NCBI RefSeq assembly: GCF_902826655.1
Contig: NZ_CADEFR010000004.1
Coordinates: 62,001 to 126,000 of the forward strand
Direction: 5' to 3'
From: an uncultured Methylibium sp.
Lineage (GTDB): Bacteria > Pseudomonadota > Gammaproteobacteria > Burkholderiales > Burkholderiaceae_C
Length of the DNA stretch: 64,000 nucleotides
Shown here: piece after piece, positions 36,939 through 46,077 of the stretch
Numbering within the stretch: the stretch's first letter is position 1
Layout of the letters: every line of letters begins with the position of its first letter
The notes under the pieces: model-generated
Database searches by the model: none
Seen by the model: the letters and a program-made list of their open reading frames with translations, nothing else
Told to the model about the DNA's origin: nothing
Program-made: the position numbers and the translations under genes

Positions 36939-38783
36939 ATGACTTCCTCGTCCTTCGGCTGCGCGCAGCGTGTCGCTGCCGCTCTCGTTCCCTTTGCCCT
37001 TTCCCCCGTTGCCATGGCTCAGTCGGCGCCGCCGACTGCGCTCGAACGGGTGGTCGTCACCGCCAACCGAACGCCGCAGCCGCTGGCCACGGTGCTCGCC
37101 GATCTCACCGTCATCGACCGCGACGAGATCGAGCGTACCGGCGTGGCCGGCGTGGCTGATCTGCTGGCCCGCCATCCCGGCATCGAGATCACGCGTAACG
37201 GCGGTCTTGGCAACTCGACAAGCGTGTTCATCCGCGGCGGCGAAACGCGCCACACGGCCGTCTACGTCGACGGCGTCCGCTTGGACTCGCAATCCACCGG
37301 TGGCGCCGTGTGGGAGCAGATCCCGCTCGACCAGATCGAACGCATCGAGATCCTGCGCGGACCAGCCGCGGCCATCTATGGCTCGGACGCCATCGCGGGC
37401 GTGGTCCAACTCTTCACGAAGCGCGGCCAGGGGCCTGCCCGCCCGACGGCCTCGCTGACCGTCGGCTCGTACAACACGGTGCAGGGCCAGGTCGGCGTCA
37501 GCGGCTCGGCCAACGCACTGAACTACGCACTGTCGGGAGTCCGGGGCCGCAGCGACGGCTTCGACGCCACAAAGCCCGGCGCCTTCGGGCACAACCCCGA
37601 CAAGGACGGCTGGAAGCGCAGTTCGGTGCAGGGTCGCGTCGGCTACCAGATCAACGCCGAGCATCGCGTGGATGCCTCCCTGCTCGCCAGTAACCTGAAG
37701 TCAAGCTACGACGGCTCGGCCACAACCAATGACGAGAACCACCACACGCTGCGCACCGGCAACGTGGTCTGGCAGGGCCGCTGGAACGCCGATTCGACGA
37801 CCCGTCTGCAGGTCGGTCAGACCCGCAGCACCTACGAAACCCAGCCGAGCTTCTACCGGACCGAGACGACGCTGAACGACTACACCCTGCTGCACGAGCA
37901 GAAGGTCGGCGGCAACGTGTTCACCGGCACGCTGGAACGGCGCGAGGACAAGCTCTTCAACCCCGAAACCGCGTTCAGCGCGGCCTTCGGCGGCAAGCGT
38001 CATCAGGACGCCATCGGCCTGGGCTGGCGCGGCGATTTCGGCGACCATGGCCTGCAGGCGCATGTGCGCCGCGACGACGACAGCGAGTTCGGCGGCAAGA
38101 GCACCGGCAGCCTGGCTTGGGGCTGGAAGTTCCTGCCCGAGTGGCGCGTGACGGCTGCGGCCGCCACGTCCTTCCGCGTGCCGACCCTGTACCAGCGCTT
38201 CAGCGAGTACGGCGTGGCCAGCCTCGTGCCCGAGTCCGGTCGCAATGTCGAACTGGGCTTGCGTTGGGCTGCCGCGGGCGGCGAAGCGAGCCTGACGGCG
38301 TGGCGCAACAAGGTCATCAATCTGATCGAGTTTGGTCCGCCTGGCCCGTGCCTGAACGCCTTCGGCTGCTACCAGAACGTCGGCCGCGCCGAACTGGAAG
38401 GTGTCACGCTCGCCGGTCGTACCGACTTGGACGGCGTCACGCTGCGCGCCTCGCTGGGCTGGCACGACCCACGCAACGTTGACACCGACAAGGTGCTGCG
38501 GCGCCGCGCCAAGCGGCTGGCGACCTTCGGTGCCGAGACGGTGCTGGCAGGCTGGACGGTGGGCACCGAAGTGCAGGCTGCGGGACTGCGATACGAGAAC
38601 GCGGCCAATACCCAGGTGCTCGGTGGCTTCGGCCTCGTGAATCTCTACGTCAGCACGCAGCTGAACCCGGGGATGTCGCTCGAGGCGCGCATCGACAACC
38701 TCGGCGACAAGTCCTACGAGTTGGCGCGCAACTACGCGACCGCCCGCCGCAACGGCCAGGTCTTGCTGCGCTGGTCGCTCTGA
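36939..38783 (+). CDS. btuB: TonB-dependent cobalamin receptor
   Basis: 614 residues from the ATG at 36939 with a signal peptide ending AMAQSAPP. TonB box/plug region: LERVVVTANRTPQPLATVL, GGLGNSTSVFIRGGETRHTA, VYVDGVRLDSQ, RIEILRGPAAAIYGSDAIAG. A compact 22-strand barrel of BtuB size follows, ending in LLRWSL. It imports corrinoids across the outer membrane. The riboswitch immediately upstream makes the assignment firm, and the operon continues after 46 bp with cobB. Confidence 0.93.
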   Translation: MTSSSFGCAQRVAAALVPFALSPVAMAQSAPPTALERVVVTANRTPQPLATVLADLTVIDRDEIERTGVAGVADLLARHPGIEITRNGGLGNSTSVFIRGGETRHTAVYVDGVRLDSQSTGGAVWEQIPLDQIERIEILRGPAAAIYGSDAIAGVVQLFTKRGQGPARPTASLTVGSYNTVQGQVGVSGSANALNYALSGVRGRSDGFDATKPGAFGHNPDKDGWKRSSVQGRVGYQINAEHRVDASLLASNLKSSYDGSATTNDENHHTLRTGNVVWQGRWNADSTTRLQVGQTRSTYETQPSFYRTETTLNDYTLLHEQKVGGNVFTGTLERREDKLFNPETAFSAAFGGKRHQDAIGLGWRGDFGDHGLQAHVRRDDDSEFGGKSTGSLAWGWKFLPEWRVTAAAATSFRVPTLYQRFSEYGVASLVPESGRNVELGLRWAAAGGEASLTAWRNKVINLIEFGPPGPCLNAFGCYQNVGRAELEGVTLAGRTDLDGVTLRASLGWHDPRNVDTDKVLRRRAKRLATFGAETVLAGWTVGTEVQAAGLRYENAANTQVLGGFGLVNLYVSTQLNPGMSLEARIDNLGDKSYELARNYATARRNGQVLLRWSL

Positions 38784-38829
38784 GTCATCGCGATCCGACC
38801 CCCGCCTGACAGTCACTCGAGTTGTCGAC

Positions 38830-40170
38830 ATGGCCGCCGCCCTGCTGATCGCCGCCCCGGCCTCTGGCCAGGGCAAGACCACGGTGTCGGCGGCACTGGC
38901 GCGGCTGCACGAACGGCAGGGCCGGCGCGTGCGCTGCTTCAAGTGCGGTCCCGACTTCCTCGATCCGATGTGGCTGGAAGCGGCGAGCGGCTGCCCGGTC
39001 GACGCCCTGGACCTGTGGATCAACGGCCCCGACGACTGCGCGCAGCGCCTGGCCGCTGCCGCCAGCAAGGCCGACCTCATCATCGTCGAAGGCGTCATGG
39101 GCCTCTTCGATGGCGAGCCCAGCGCCGCGGACCTGGCGCAGCGCTTCGGCATCCCGGTGGCGGCGGTGATCGACGCCGGTGCGATGGCCGGTACCTTCGC
39201 CGCCGTGGCGCATGGTCTGCGCCACTGGCAGCCTGCCCTGCCGTGGGCGGGGGTCTTCGCCAACCGGGTTGGCAGCCCCCGGCACGCCGACATGTTGCGC
39301 GAAGCGCTGGACCCTTCGCGGCCCGATGACGGCGGCCCGTGGCTGGGCCACCTGGCGCGCAGTGACACCATCGCCCTGCCCGAGCGCCACCTGGGTCTGA
39401 CGATGCCCGCCGAAGCAGCGGACACGCTGGCCAGGCTCGATGCCGCCGCGAATGCCGTTGCGGGCCAGCCCCTGGGGCGCGACCTCGCCGCCTGGCCTCG
39501 GTGGCAGCCACCGCAGGCTCCGCAGCCGGCGCCTCGCCAGCGGCCCCTGGCCGGGCGGCGCATCGCCGTGGCGCGCGACGCGGCTTTCGCGTTCGTTTAT
39601 CCCGCCAACCTCGAGGTCCTGCGCGACCTCGGTGCGCGGCCGGTGTTGTTCTCCCCGTTGGCCGGCGACCCCTTGCCGCCCTGCGACGCGCTGTGGCTAC
39701 CCGGCGGCTATCCCGAGTTGCACGCGGCGCGGCTGGCCGAACTCTCCGGGTTGCGCGCGCAGATTGCGGCGCATGTGCAGTCGGGCAAGCCGCTGTGGGC
39801 CGAGTGCGGTGGCCTGATGGTGCTGGCCGAGCACCTGGTCGACGCCGCGGGCCGACCACATGCCCTCTGGGGCCTGCTGCCGGGAACTGCCATGCTGGGG
39901 CGGCGCCTCGCGGCCTTGGGTCCGCATGAGATGCCGCTCGCGGGAGAGGCGATGCCACTGCGCGGGCACAGCTTCCACTGGTCCCGCCTCGAGACCACGC
40001 TCGAGCCTGCCTCCTTCACCACGCCGCAGCGCCGGTCCGCAGCCGCTGGCGGCGGCGAGGCGGTCTACGAGCTCGGCAGCCTGCGCGCGAGCTGGTTCCA
40101 CCCGTGGTTCGCCTCGTCACCTGCCGCGGCCGCCCGCTTGTTCGACACGCCCTCGCCGTTCCGGCCATGA
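38830..40170 (+). CDS. cobB: cobyrinate a,c-diamide synthase
   Basis: 446 residues. DethioBS-like ATP-binding half (LIAAPASGQGKTTVSAAL, CGPDFLDPMWL, VEGVMGLFDG) and a class I glutamine-amidotransferase half (LWLPGGYPELHA; nucleophile Cys in WAECGGLMVLAEH; His in PLRGHSFHWSR). It amidates side chains a and c of cobyrinate using glutamine and ATP. The stop overlaps the cobU start by ATGA. Confidence 0.95.
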   Translation: MAAALLIAAPASGQGKTTVSAALARLHERQGRRVRCFKCGPDFLDPMWLEAASGCPVDALDLWINGPDDCAQRLAAAASKADLIIVEGVMGLFDGEPSAADLAQRFGIPVAAVIDAGAMAGTFAAVAHGLRHWQPALPWAGVFANRVGSPRHADMLREALDPSRPDDGGPWLGHLARSDTIALPERHLGLTMPAEAADTLARLDAAANAVAGQPLGRDLAAWPRWQPPQAPQPAPRQRPLAGRRIAVARDAAFAFVYPANLEVLRDLGARPVLFSPLAGDPLPPCDALWLPGGYPELHAARLAELSGLRAQIAAHVQSGKPLWAECGGLMVLAEHLVDAAGRPHALWGLLPGTAMLGRRLAALGPHEMPLAGEAMPLRGHSFHWSRLETTLEPASFTTPQRRSAAAGGGEAVYELGSLRASWFHPWFASSPAAAARLFDTPSPFRP

Positions 40171-40748
40171 CGCAGGCACGACATGAACTGATCCTGGGCG
40201 GCGCCAAGTGCGGCAAGTCGCGCACCGCGGAATGCCGTGCCGCCAGATGGCTGGGCGAAGGCGGCAACCGGCGCGCGGCGCTGGTGGCCACGGCGCTTCC
40301 CGGCAAAGTCACCGGCGATGCGGAGATGGACCGGCGCATCGCGCGGCATCGCGCGGACCGTGCGGCCCGCGTCCCGCAACTGCAGACCGTCGAAGCGGCG
40401 GATGCCCTCGGCGGCACCCTGCAGGGTCTGTCGGACCCGCAACTCCTCATCGTGGTCGACTGCTTGACGCTTTGGCTGACCCAGATCCTGATGCCGCTGC
40501 CCGGACGGGTCGCGTCAGCCGCGCTCTGGCACCAGGAGCGGGCGGCCTTGCTGTCGGCCCTGAGCGAGAGCGCCTCGCCCATCGTGCTGGTGTCCAACGA
40601 GATCGGCCTGGGGGTGCTGCCGACGTCGCGCGAGGCGCGCGAATTCATCGACACGCTGGGTCTGCTTCACCAGGCCGTGGCCGGGCTCTGCGGCCGCGTG
40701 ACCTTGATGGTGGCCGGCTGTGAACTGAGCGTGAAGGACGAACCTTGA
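40167..40748 (+). CDS. cobU: adenosylcobinamide kinase/guanylyltransferase
   Basis: 193 residues from the ATG at 40167. P-loop LILGGAKCGKSRTAEC (the usual GGARSGKS with Cys), guanylylation His region MDRRIARHRADRA, VDCLTLWLTQIL and VSNEIGLGVLPTSREAREF are family hallmarks. It phosphorylates adenosylcobinamide and transfers GMP to it. In-frame start chosen for the 4-bp overlap with cobB; upstream residues overlap cobB codons. Confidence 0.95.
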   Translation: MTQARHELILGGAKCGKSRTAECRAARWLGEGGNRRAALVATALPGKVTGDAEMDRRIARHRADRAARVPQLQTVEAADALGGTLQGLSDPQLLIVVDCLTLWLTQILMPLPGRVASAALWHQERAALLSALSESASPIVLVSNEIGLGVLPTSREAREFIDTLGLLHQAVAGLCGRVTLMVAGCELSVKDEP

Positions 40749-41701
40749 TCCGCACTGAACCGCCCATTCGGTCCTCCACACGGTCCATCGGGAAGAGGCC
40801 GCAGCCACGCGCGGCGTCGCGCCTGCTGCGATGGCTGCTGGTGTGGCTCTACCTGACGCTGGCTCCGTCATGGGTAGCGGCGCAGCCGATCCAGATTCGA
40901 GACGACCGCGGCACCGAGCACCGCCTGAGCGCGCCGCCGCAGCGCATCGTGACCATGCTGCCGTCGCTCACCGAGACCGCCTGGGTGCTCGGCGCCGGGT
41001 CGCGACTGGTGGGCGTGGACCGGTACTCGAACTGGCCGGCCGAGGTCGCGAAGCTGCCGCACCTGGGCGGGTTGGACGATGCGCACATCGAGGCCATCGC
41101 GGCGCTCAAGCCCGATCTCATCCTGGCCTCCGCCTCGTCGCGCGCAATGGAGCGGCTCGAAGCGCTCGGCTTCTCCGTCGTGCGCCTGAAGTCGGAAAGC
41201 CATGCCGACGTGCACCGCACGCTCGACCTGATTGCGCGCCTGCTGGGCAACCCCGACGAAGGTTCCCGGGTGTGGGCACGCCTGGCCCGCGAGATCGATG
41301 CCGAAGCGAGCCGTGTGCCGGCCTCGCTGCGCGGGCAGCGCGTCTACTTCGAGATCGGCGGCGGCCCCTATGCCGCCGGCACTACCTCGTTCATCGGCGA
41401 GACCCTGGCGCGGTTGGGGCTGGCGAACATCGCGCCGCCGGACCTCGGTCCCTTCCCGAAGCTGAACCCCGAGTACATTGTGCGCGCCAAGCCCGACCTC
41501 ATCATGGGCGTGCAACGCGAGCAGTCGGCCTTGATGGCGCGCCCCGGCTGGAATGCCCTGGCTGCCGTGCGTGAGCGGCGCTTGTGCGGCTTCGAGACGC
41601 CTCAGTACGAGATGCTGATTCGGCCCGGACCGCGGATGGGTGAAGCCGCCGGTCTGCTGGCGGACTGCCTGGCGCGGCTCGGGACGACGGCGACCCGATG
41701 A
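40745..41701 (+). CDS. btuF: periplasmic cobalamin-binding protein
   Basis: 318 residues beginning at a TTG that overlaps the cobU stop (TTGA). A hydrophobic signal/anchor (LLRWLLVWLYLTLAPSWVAA) precedes a class III binding-protein fold: RIVTMLPSLTETAWVLGAGS, LVGVDRYSNWP, LGGLDDAHIEAIAALKPDLI, GTTSFIGETLARLGLANIA and KPDLIMGV. It delivers corrinoids to the BtuCD transporter encoded next. An ATG further in could be the true start, since residues 1-25 are basic and unusual. Confidence 0.9.
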   Translation: MIRTEPPIRSSTRSIGKRPQPRAASRLLRWLLVWLYLTLAPSWVAAQPIQIRDDRGTEHRLSAPPQRIVTMLPSLTETAWVLGAGSRLVGVDRYSNWPAEVAKLPHLGGLDDAHIEAIAALKPDLILASASSRAMERLEALGFSVVRLKSESHADVHRTLDLIARLLGNPDEGSRVWARLAREIDAEASRVPASLRGQRVYFEIGGGPYAAGTTSFIGETLARLGLANIAPPDLGPFPKLNPEYIVRAKPDLIMGVQREQSALMARPGWNALAAVRERRLCGFETPQYEMLIRPGPRMGEAAGLLADCLARLGTTATR

Positions 41702-42759
41702 GCATGTCCTTTGTCTCAACGAACCGGCCGGCGTTCGACGCAGCGATGGGCGACGCAGAGGCACGCCGCCGGCTCGCGGCCGGGATCGCACTGGCCATCG
41801 TCGTGGGCCTCGCCTGCGGCCTGGCCACCGGCTCGACGGGCTTCGCGCCCAGGGACTTCTGGGCGGACCTCAACGGCAACGACGCCGCGCTCCTGCTCGG
41901 ACAGATCCGCGCACCCCGGACGCTGGGTGCCGCGCTGGTGGGTGCGCTGCTGGGCCTGTCCGGCGCGATCGCGCAAGGCGTCTTCCGCAACCCGCTGGCC
42001 GACCCCTACCTTCTCGGCAGCGCGGCGGGCGCGGGGCTGGGGGTGGTGCTGGTGCTGGCGGCTGCCGCACTTGGCGGCGCCACCATCAGCCTAGCCACCG
42101 TGGCCTGGATCGAGCGCGTAGGGATTGTCACCGCCGCGTTCGTCGGCGCGCTGGCGGGGGTGTCGCTCACGTTGACGCTGGCAAGCGGCGCCGTCCACAC
42201 CCTGCGGCTGCTGCTGGCCGGCGTGGTGATCGGCGTGCTGCTGGGAGGCGTCAGCGACCTCATCACGGTCGTCTCGCCGGACGCGCTGCGCGGCAAGCAG
42301 GCCTTCATGCTCGGCAGCACCGGCTTTCTCGGCTGGGACGCGCTGGCGCTGATGCTCGCCGGCCTGACGCTGCTGGTGGTGCTGGCACAGCGGCATGCCC
42401 GCGCGTTGGATGCGCTGACGCTCGGCGAGGACAGCGCCACCAGTCTCGGCCTGAACCTCGGGAAAGTGCGACTGGCCCTGGTGCTGATGCTCAGCCTCGG
42501 CACGGCGCTGGCGGTCTCGCAGGCCGGGCTGGTCGCCTTCGTCGGGCTGGTCGCCCCACATCTTGTGCGGCGCCGCGCACCGGGCACGCACGCCTGGCTG
42601 CTGGTGGCCAGCGCCGGCATGGGCGCCGCAATCCTGCTGTGGGCCGACGTCATTTCGCGCGCTCTGATCGCCCCGGAAGAACTGCCCGTCGGGGTGGTCA
42701 CCGCCGTGCTGGGCGGCAGTTACCTTGTCTGGCTGCTCAAACAAAGGACGAGCGCATGA
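41698..42759 (+). CDS. btuC: cobalamin ABC transporter permease
   Basis: 353 residues, about ten membrane helices, FecCD family: IRAPRTLGAALVGALLGLSG, AIAQGVFRNPLADPYLLGSA, FVGLVAPHLVRR near the C-terminus and LPVGVVTAVLGGSYLVWLLK. It pairs with the ATPase encoded next. It starts by ATGA overlap with btuF. Confidence 0.95.
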   Translation: MSMSFVSTNRPAFDAAMGDAEARRRLAAGIALAIVVGLACGLATGSTGFAPRDFWADLNGNDAALLLGQIRAPRTLGAALVGALLGLSGAIAQGVFRNPLADPYLLGSAAGAGLGVVLVLAAAALGGATISLATVAWIERVGIVTAAFVGALAGVSLTLTLASGAVHTLRLLLAGVVIGVLLGGVSDLITVVSPDALRGKQAFMLGSTGFLGWDALALMLAGLTLLVVLAQRHARALDALTLGEDSATSLGLNLGKVRLALVLMLSLGTALAVSQAGLVAFVGLVAPHLVRRRAPGTHAWLLVASAGMGAAILLWADVISRALIAPEELPVGVVTAVLGGSYLVWLLKQRTSA

Positions 42760-43559
42760 ATCCGACCCTGCAGGCGCTGGGTGTGAACGTCCGACTGGGC
42801 CGCCGCGACGTGCTGCATGCCGTGAGTCTTGGGATCGGCGCCGGCTGGACCGCGCTCGTCGGCCCGAACGGTGCCGGCAAGTCGACGCTGTTGCGGGCCC
42901 TCGCAGGACTACAGCCCTTGGCGGCGGGGCAGGTCTTCCTGAACCCGGGCGCGGCGGGCCAGCCGCTCGACATGCACCGGACCGCGCCCGCCGAGCGCGC
43001 CCGCGTGCTGGCCTGGCTCGCGCAGCAGGGCGAGGTCACCGGCGAGCTGACTGTGCGCGAGACCGTCGAGCTCGGCGGCATCGCCCGTCTCGGTCTGCTG
43101 GGCACGCCGGTCGCGGCCGACCGCAAGGCTGTCGACCGTGCGATGACCTTGACCGAGAGCTTGCCGTGGCAGCACCGGCGGCTGCACGAACTCTCCGGCG
43201 GAGAACGCCAGCGTGTGCTGCTGGCGAGGGTATTGGCCACAGAGGCGCCGATGCTGCTGCTCGACGAGCCGACCACCCACCTCGATGCGCCACACCAAGT
43301 GGCCCTGGCCCGCCTGTTCAGGCGTCTGACACACGACCGCTCGGCGCCGCGCGCGGTGCTGAGCGTGCTGCACGACCTGCCCATCGCACTGCAGGCCGAT
43401 CGCCTTCTGGTGCTGGATGCGGGCACGCTGCAGGCCGACGGCCCGCCGACTGATCCGGCCGTGCAGGCCGCGCTGGTGCGCGTCTTCGGCGGCGCCATCC
43501 GCATCGAGTCCGACTCCCAGGACCGCCCGCGTGTCGCTCTGGCCCTGGACGCCGCCTGA
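42756..43559 (+). CDS. btuD: cobalamin ABC transporter ATPase
   Basis: 267 residues from the ATG at 42756 (overlap with btuC). Walker A GPNGAGKSTLLRAL, Q-loop AWLAQQGEV, signature HELSGGERQRVLLARV, Walker B MLLLDEPTTHLD and H-loop SVLHDL are all intact. Powers corrinoid import through BtuC. Confidence 0.95.
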   Translation: MNPTLQALGVNVRLGRRDVLHAVSLGIGAGWTALVGPNGAGKSTLLRALAGLQPLAAGQVFLNPGAAGQPLDMHRTAPAERARVLAWLAQQGEVTGELTVRETVELGGIARLGLLGTPVAADRKAVDRAMTLTESLPWQHRRLHELSGGERQRVLLARVLATEAPMLLLDEPTTHLDAPHQVALARLFRRLTHDRSAPRAVLSVLHDLPIALQADRLLVLDAGTLQADGPPTDPAVQAALVRVFGGAIRIESDSQDRPRVALALDAA

Positions 43560-43580
43560 AGCCCCCTCGACCGCCTGCCC

Positions 43581-44147
43581 ATGGACATCGTCTCACCACC
43601 CACTGCACCCCGCCCGAAGGCCGAAGGCGAACGCCGCGGCCTGATCCTCGTGCACACCGGCCACGGCAAGGGCAAGAGCACGGCCGCCTTCGGCCTGGCA
43701 CTGCGGGCGCACGGCCGCGGCAAGCCAGTGAAGATCTACCAGTTCATGAAGGTGCCCTCGGCCCGCTTTGGCGAGCACCGCATGTTCGAGCAGCTCGGCA
43801 TCCCGATCGAGGGTCTGGGCGACGGCTTCAGCTGGAAGAGCCGTGACCTCGAACACAGCGCCCAGCTCGCCCGCGACGGCTGGGCACGCGCCGAGGAGAC
43901 CATCCGTGCCGGCGAGCACTTCCTCGTCGTGCTCGACGAGATCACCTACCCGCTGCGCTACGGCTGGCAGACGCTGGAGCCCGTGCTGGCCTGCCTGCGC
44001 GAGCGGCCGGCCCATGTGCATGTGGTGCTCACCGGCCGCGATGCGCCGCAGGAGCTGATCGATCTGGCCGACACCGTCACCGAGATGACGCTGGTCAAGC
44101 ACCACCACCAGCAGGGCGTGCCGGCGCAGCGGGGCATTGAGGACTGA
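43581..44147 (+). CDS. cobO: cob(I)yrinic acid a,c-diamide adenosyltransferase
   Basis: 188 residues, CobA/CobO/BtuR type: [20 protein letters not shown] (P-loop), [66 protein letters not shown]. It forms the Co-C bond with the 5'-deoxyadenosyl group from ATP. Spaced 21 bp after btuD. Confidence 0.95.
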   Translation: MDIVSPPTAPRPKAEGERRGLILVHTGHGKGKSTAAFGLALRAHGRGKPVKIYQFMKVPSARFGEHRMFEQLGIPIEGLGDGFSWKSRDLEHSAQLARDGWARAEETIRAGEHFLVVLDEITYPLRYGWQTLEPVLACLRERPAHVHVVLTGRDAPQELIDLADTVTEMTLVKHHHQQGVPAQRGIED

Positions 44148-45049
44148 TGGTCGCCGCCGCCGCGCTCGCCCTGGCCTGGTTGATCGACAGCCGCTTCGGC
44201 GAGCCTCGCTCGACCTGGCACCCGGTGGCCTGGTTCGGCCGCATCGCCGCGCCTCTGGGTCGTCGTGTGCACTCCTGGGCTGCACCTGCCGCCTTCGCGG
44301 CCGGTGCGGTGTTGTGGTGCAGCCTCGTCGCCGCTGTCGCAGGAGCGGCCTTCGCCGTGGAGCAGGCCGCCGGGGCAGCGCCGGCCTGGATCGCGATCCC
44401 GCTGCTCGCCGCGGCGCTGAAGCCGACATTCGCGTGGCGGATGCTGAACGACGAGGTGCACGCCGTCGAAGTGGCGCTCGGGCATGGGCTCGAACAAGGC
44501 CAAGCCCGCGTAGCCCGGCTGTGCAGCCGCGACGTCACCCAGCTCGACGCGGCTGCGGTGCGCGAGACGGCCATCGAAACGTTGGCCGAGAACTTCAACG
44601 ATTCGCTGGTCGCGCCGCTGTTCTGGTTCCTGGTCGCCGGCCTGCCCGGTGCCTGGGCCTGGCGCGCCGCCAATACGCTCGACGCGATGTGGGGCTATCG
44701 CGGCCCCTGGGAATGGGCCGGCAAATGGGCGGCGCGGGCCGACGACGTGATGGGCTGTGTGCCCGCGCGCCTGGCGGCGTTGCTGCTGTGGCGGCCGAGC
44801 GTGGGCGTGGCTCGTCTCACGCGCGAGGCTCCGCTGACGCCGTCGCCCAACGGCGGCTGGCCGATGGCGGCGATGGCGTTTCGCATCGGGGTCCGGCTCG
44901 GCAAACCGGGCGCCTATGCCTTGAACGCGCAGGCCCCGGCGCCGGATGCCGCAGCACTGACGAATGCCTTGACGGTCGGCGAGGGGGCGGCACGCGGGGC
45001 GATCGCGGCTGCGCTGCTGCTGGTCGTGCTCAAGGTGAACTTGTGGTGA
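44147..45049 (+). CDS. cobD: adenosylcobinamide-phosphate synthase
   Basis: 300 residues, integral membrane CbiB/CobD family: WLIDSRFGEPRSTWHPVAWF, RETAIETLAENFNDSLVAPL, FWFLVAGLPGAWAWRAANTL and MWGYRGPWEWAGKWAARADD. It attaches aminopropanol phosphate (or the related linker) to adenosylcobyric acid. Start overlaps the cobO stop (TGATG). Confidence 0.94.
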   Translation: MVAAAALALAWLIDSRFGEPRSTWHPVAWFGRIAAPLGRRVHSWAAPAAFAAGAVLWCSLVAAVAGAAFAVEQAAGAAPAWIAIPLLAAALKPTFAWRMLNDEVHAVEVALGHGLEQGQARVARLCSRDVTQLDAAAVRETAIETLAENFNDSLVAPLFWFLVAGLPGAWAWRAANTLDAMWGYRGPWEWAGKWAARADDVMGCVPARLAALLLWRPSVGVARLTREAPLTPSPNGGWPMAAMAFRIGVRLGKPGAYALNAQAPAPDAAALTNALTVGEGAARGAIAAALLLVVLKVNLW

Positions 45050-46077
45050 GCCCCGGTACGGCCGCCCGCGTCCACGGCGGTGCCGACTCACACGGTGCCG
45101 CGCGCTGGGACTTCTCCACCTGCGCCAACGCGGCGGGACCGTGCCCGGCCGCGCTCGCAGCCGTGCAGGCAGCCGACGCGACGCGCTATCCCGACCCGGC
45201 CGCCACGGCAGTCCGGCAGGCGCTGGGGGCACTGCACGACGTCGAACCTTCGCGGATCCTGCCCGCCGCCAGTGCGAGCGAATTCATCCAGCGTGTCACC
45301 GCGGTCACCGCTCGGCTTTGGCCCGGTACCGTGCGGGTTCCACGGTTCGCCTACGGCGACTACTCAGCGGCCGCCGCGGCCTGCGGGCGCGTCTGTGTCC
45401 CGGAGGATGCAGCGCGCCCGGAGGCGCCGACGCGCTGTACGCTGCGTTGGCATGCCGATCCGACGAGTCCGCTGGGCCAGGACGGCGCTGTCGCCCGTGA
45501 CGATGCCCCCTGCTGCCCCGCCGTGCTCGACGCGGTGTACGCGCCGCTAAGGCTTCAGGGAGCGTCGGCGTGGAAAGCATCCGCGCGCGATGCGGTCTTC
45601 GTGCTGCACAGCCCCAACAAGGCGCTGGGCCTGACCGGCGTGCGCGGCGCCTACGCGGTCGCGCCACGAGATCGCGGTGGCGCCGGCTACGACGTGCTGG
45701 CGTCCCGAGCCGCGCTGGAAGCTGCGGCGCCGTCGTGGCCGCTGTCGGCCCACGCCGAGGCCATGCTGCTGGCCTGGGCCACGCCCGACGTGCACGCCTG
45801 GGTGGCCGAATCACGCACCCGCCTGGCGGCCTGGAAGGCGGACCTGCTGCGGCGCCTGTCGGCACGCGGCTTCGAGGTGCGGCCGAGCGTGACGCCGTAC
45901 GTGGTCGTGCGCCCACCGCGCCCCGTGGCACCATCGCTGCTGCGCAGGCACCACGTCGCGGTACGCGACGCGACTTCGTTCGGCCTGCCCGGCTGGTGGC
46001 GCCTCTCGGCGCAAGCGCCCTCGGCACAGGACGCGTTGATGCACGCACTGGACCTGCTCGACGGGGGCCTGCCATGA
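45046..46077 (+). CDS. cobC: threonine-phosphate decarboxylase-like aminotransferase
   Basis: 343 residues from the GTG at 45046, overlapping the cobD stop. Fold type I PLP enzyme, CobC/CobD(Salmonella) type: WDFSTCANAAGPCPAALAAV, ATRYPDPAATAVRQALG, ILPAASASEFIQRVTAV and the PLP-Lys segment LHSPNKALGLTGVRGAYAVA. It supplies (R)-1-amino-2-propanol phosphate for the nucleotide loop. Some inner segments are shorter than in the Salmonella enzyme. Confidence 0.9.
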   Translation: MSPGTAARVHGGADSHGAARWDFSTCANAAGPCPAALAAVQAADATRYPDPAATAVRQALGALHDVEPSRILPAASASEFIQRVTAVTARLWPGTVRVPRFAYGDYSAAAAACGRVCVPEDAARPEAPTRCTLRWHADPTSPLGQDGAVARDDAPCCPAVLDAVYAPLRLQGASAWKASARDAVFVLHSPNKALGLTGVRGAYAVAPRDRGGAGYDVLASRAALEAAAPSWPLSAHAEAMLLAWATPDVHAWVAESRTRLAAWKADLLRRLSARGFEVRPSVTPYVVVRPPRPVAPSLLRRHHVAVRDATSFGLPGWWRLSAQAPSAQDALMHALDLLDGGLP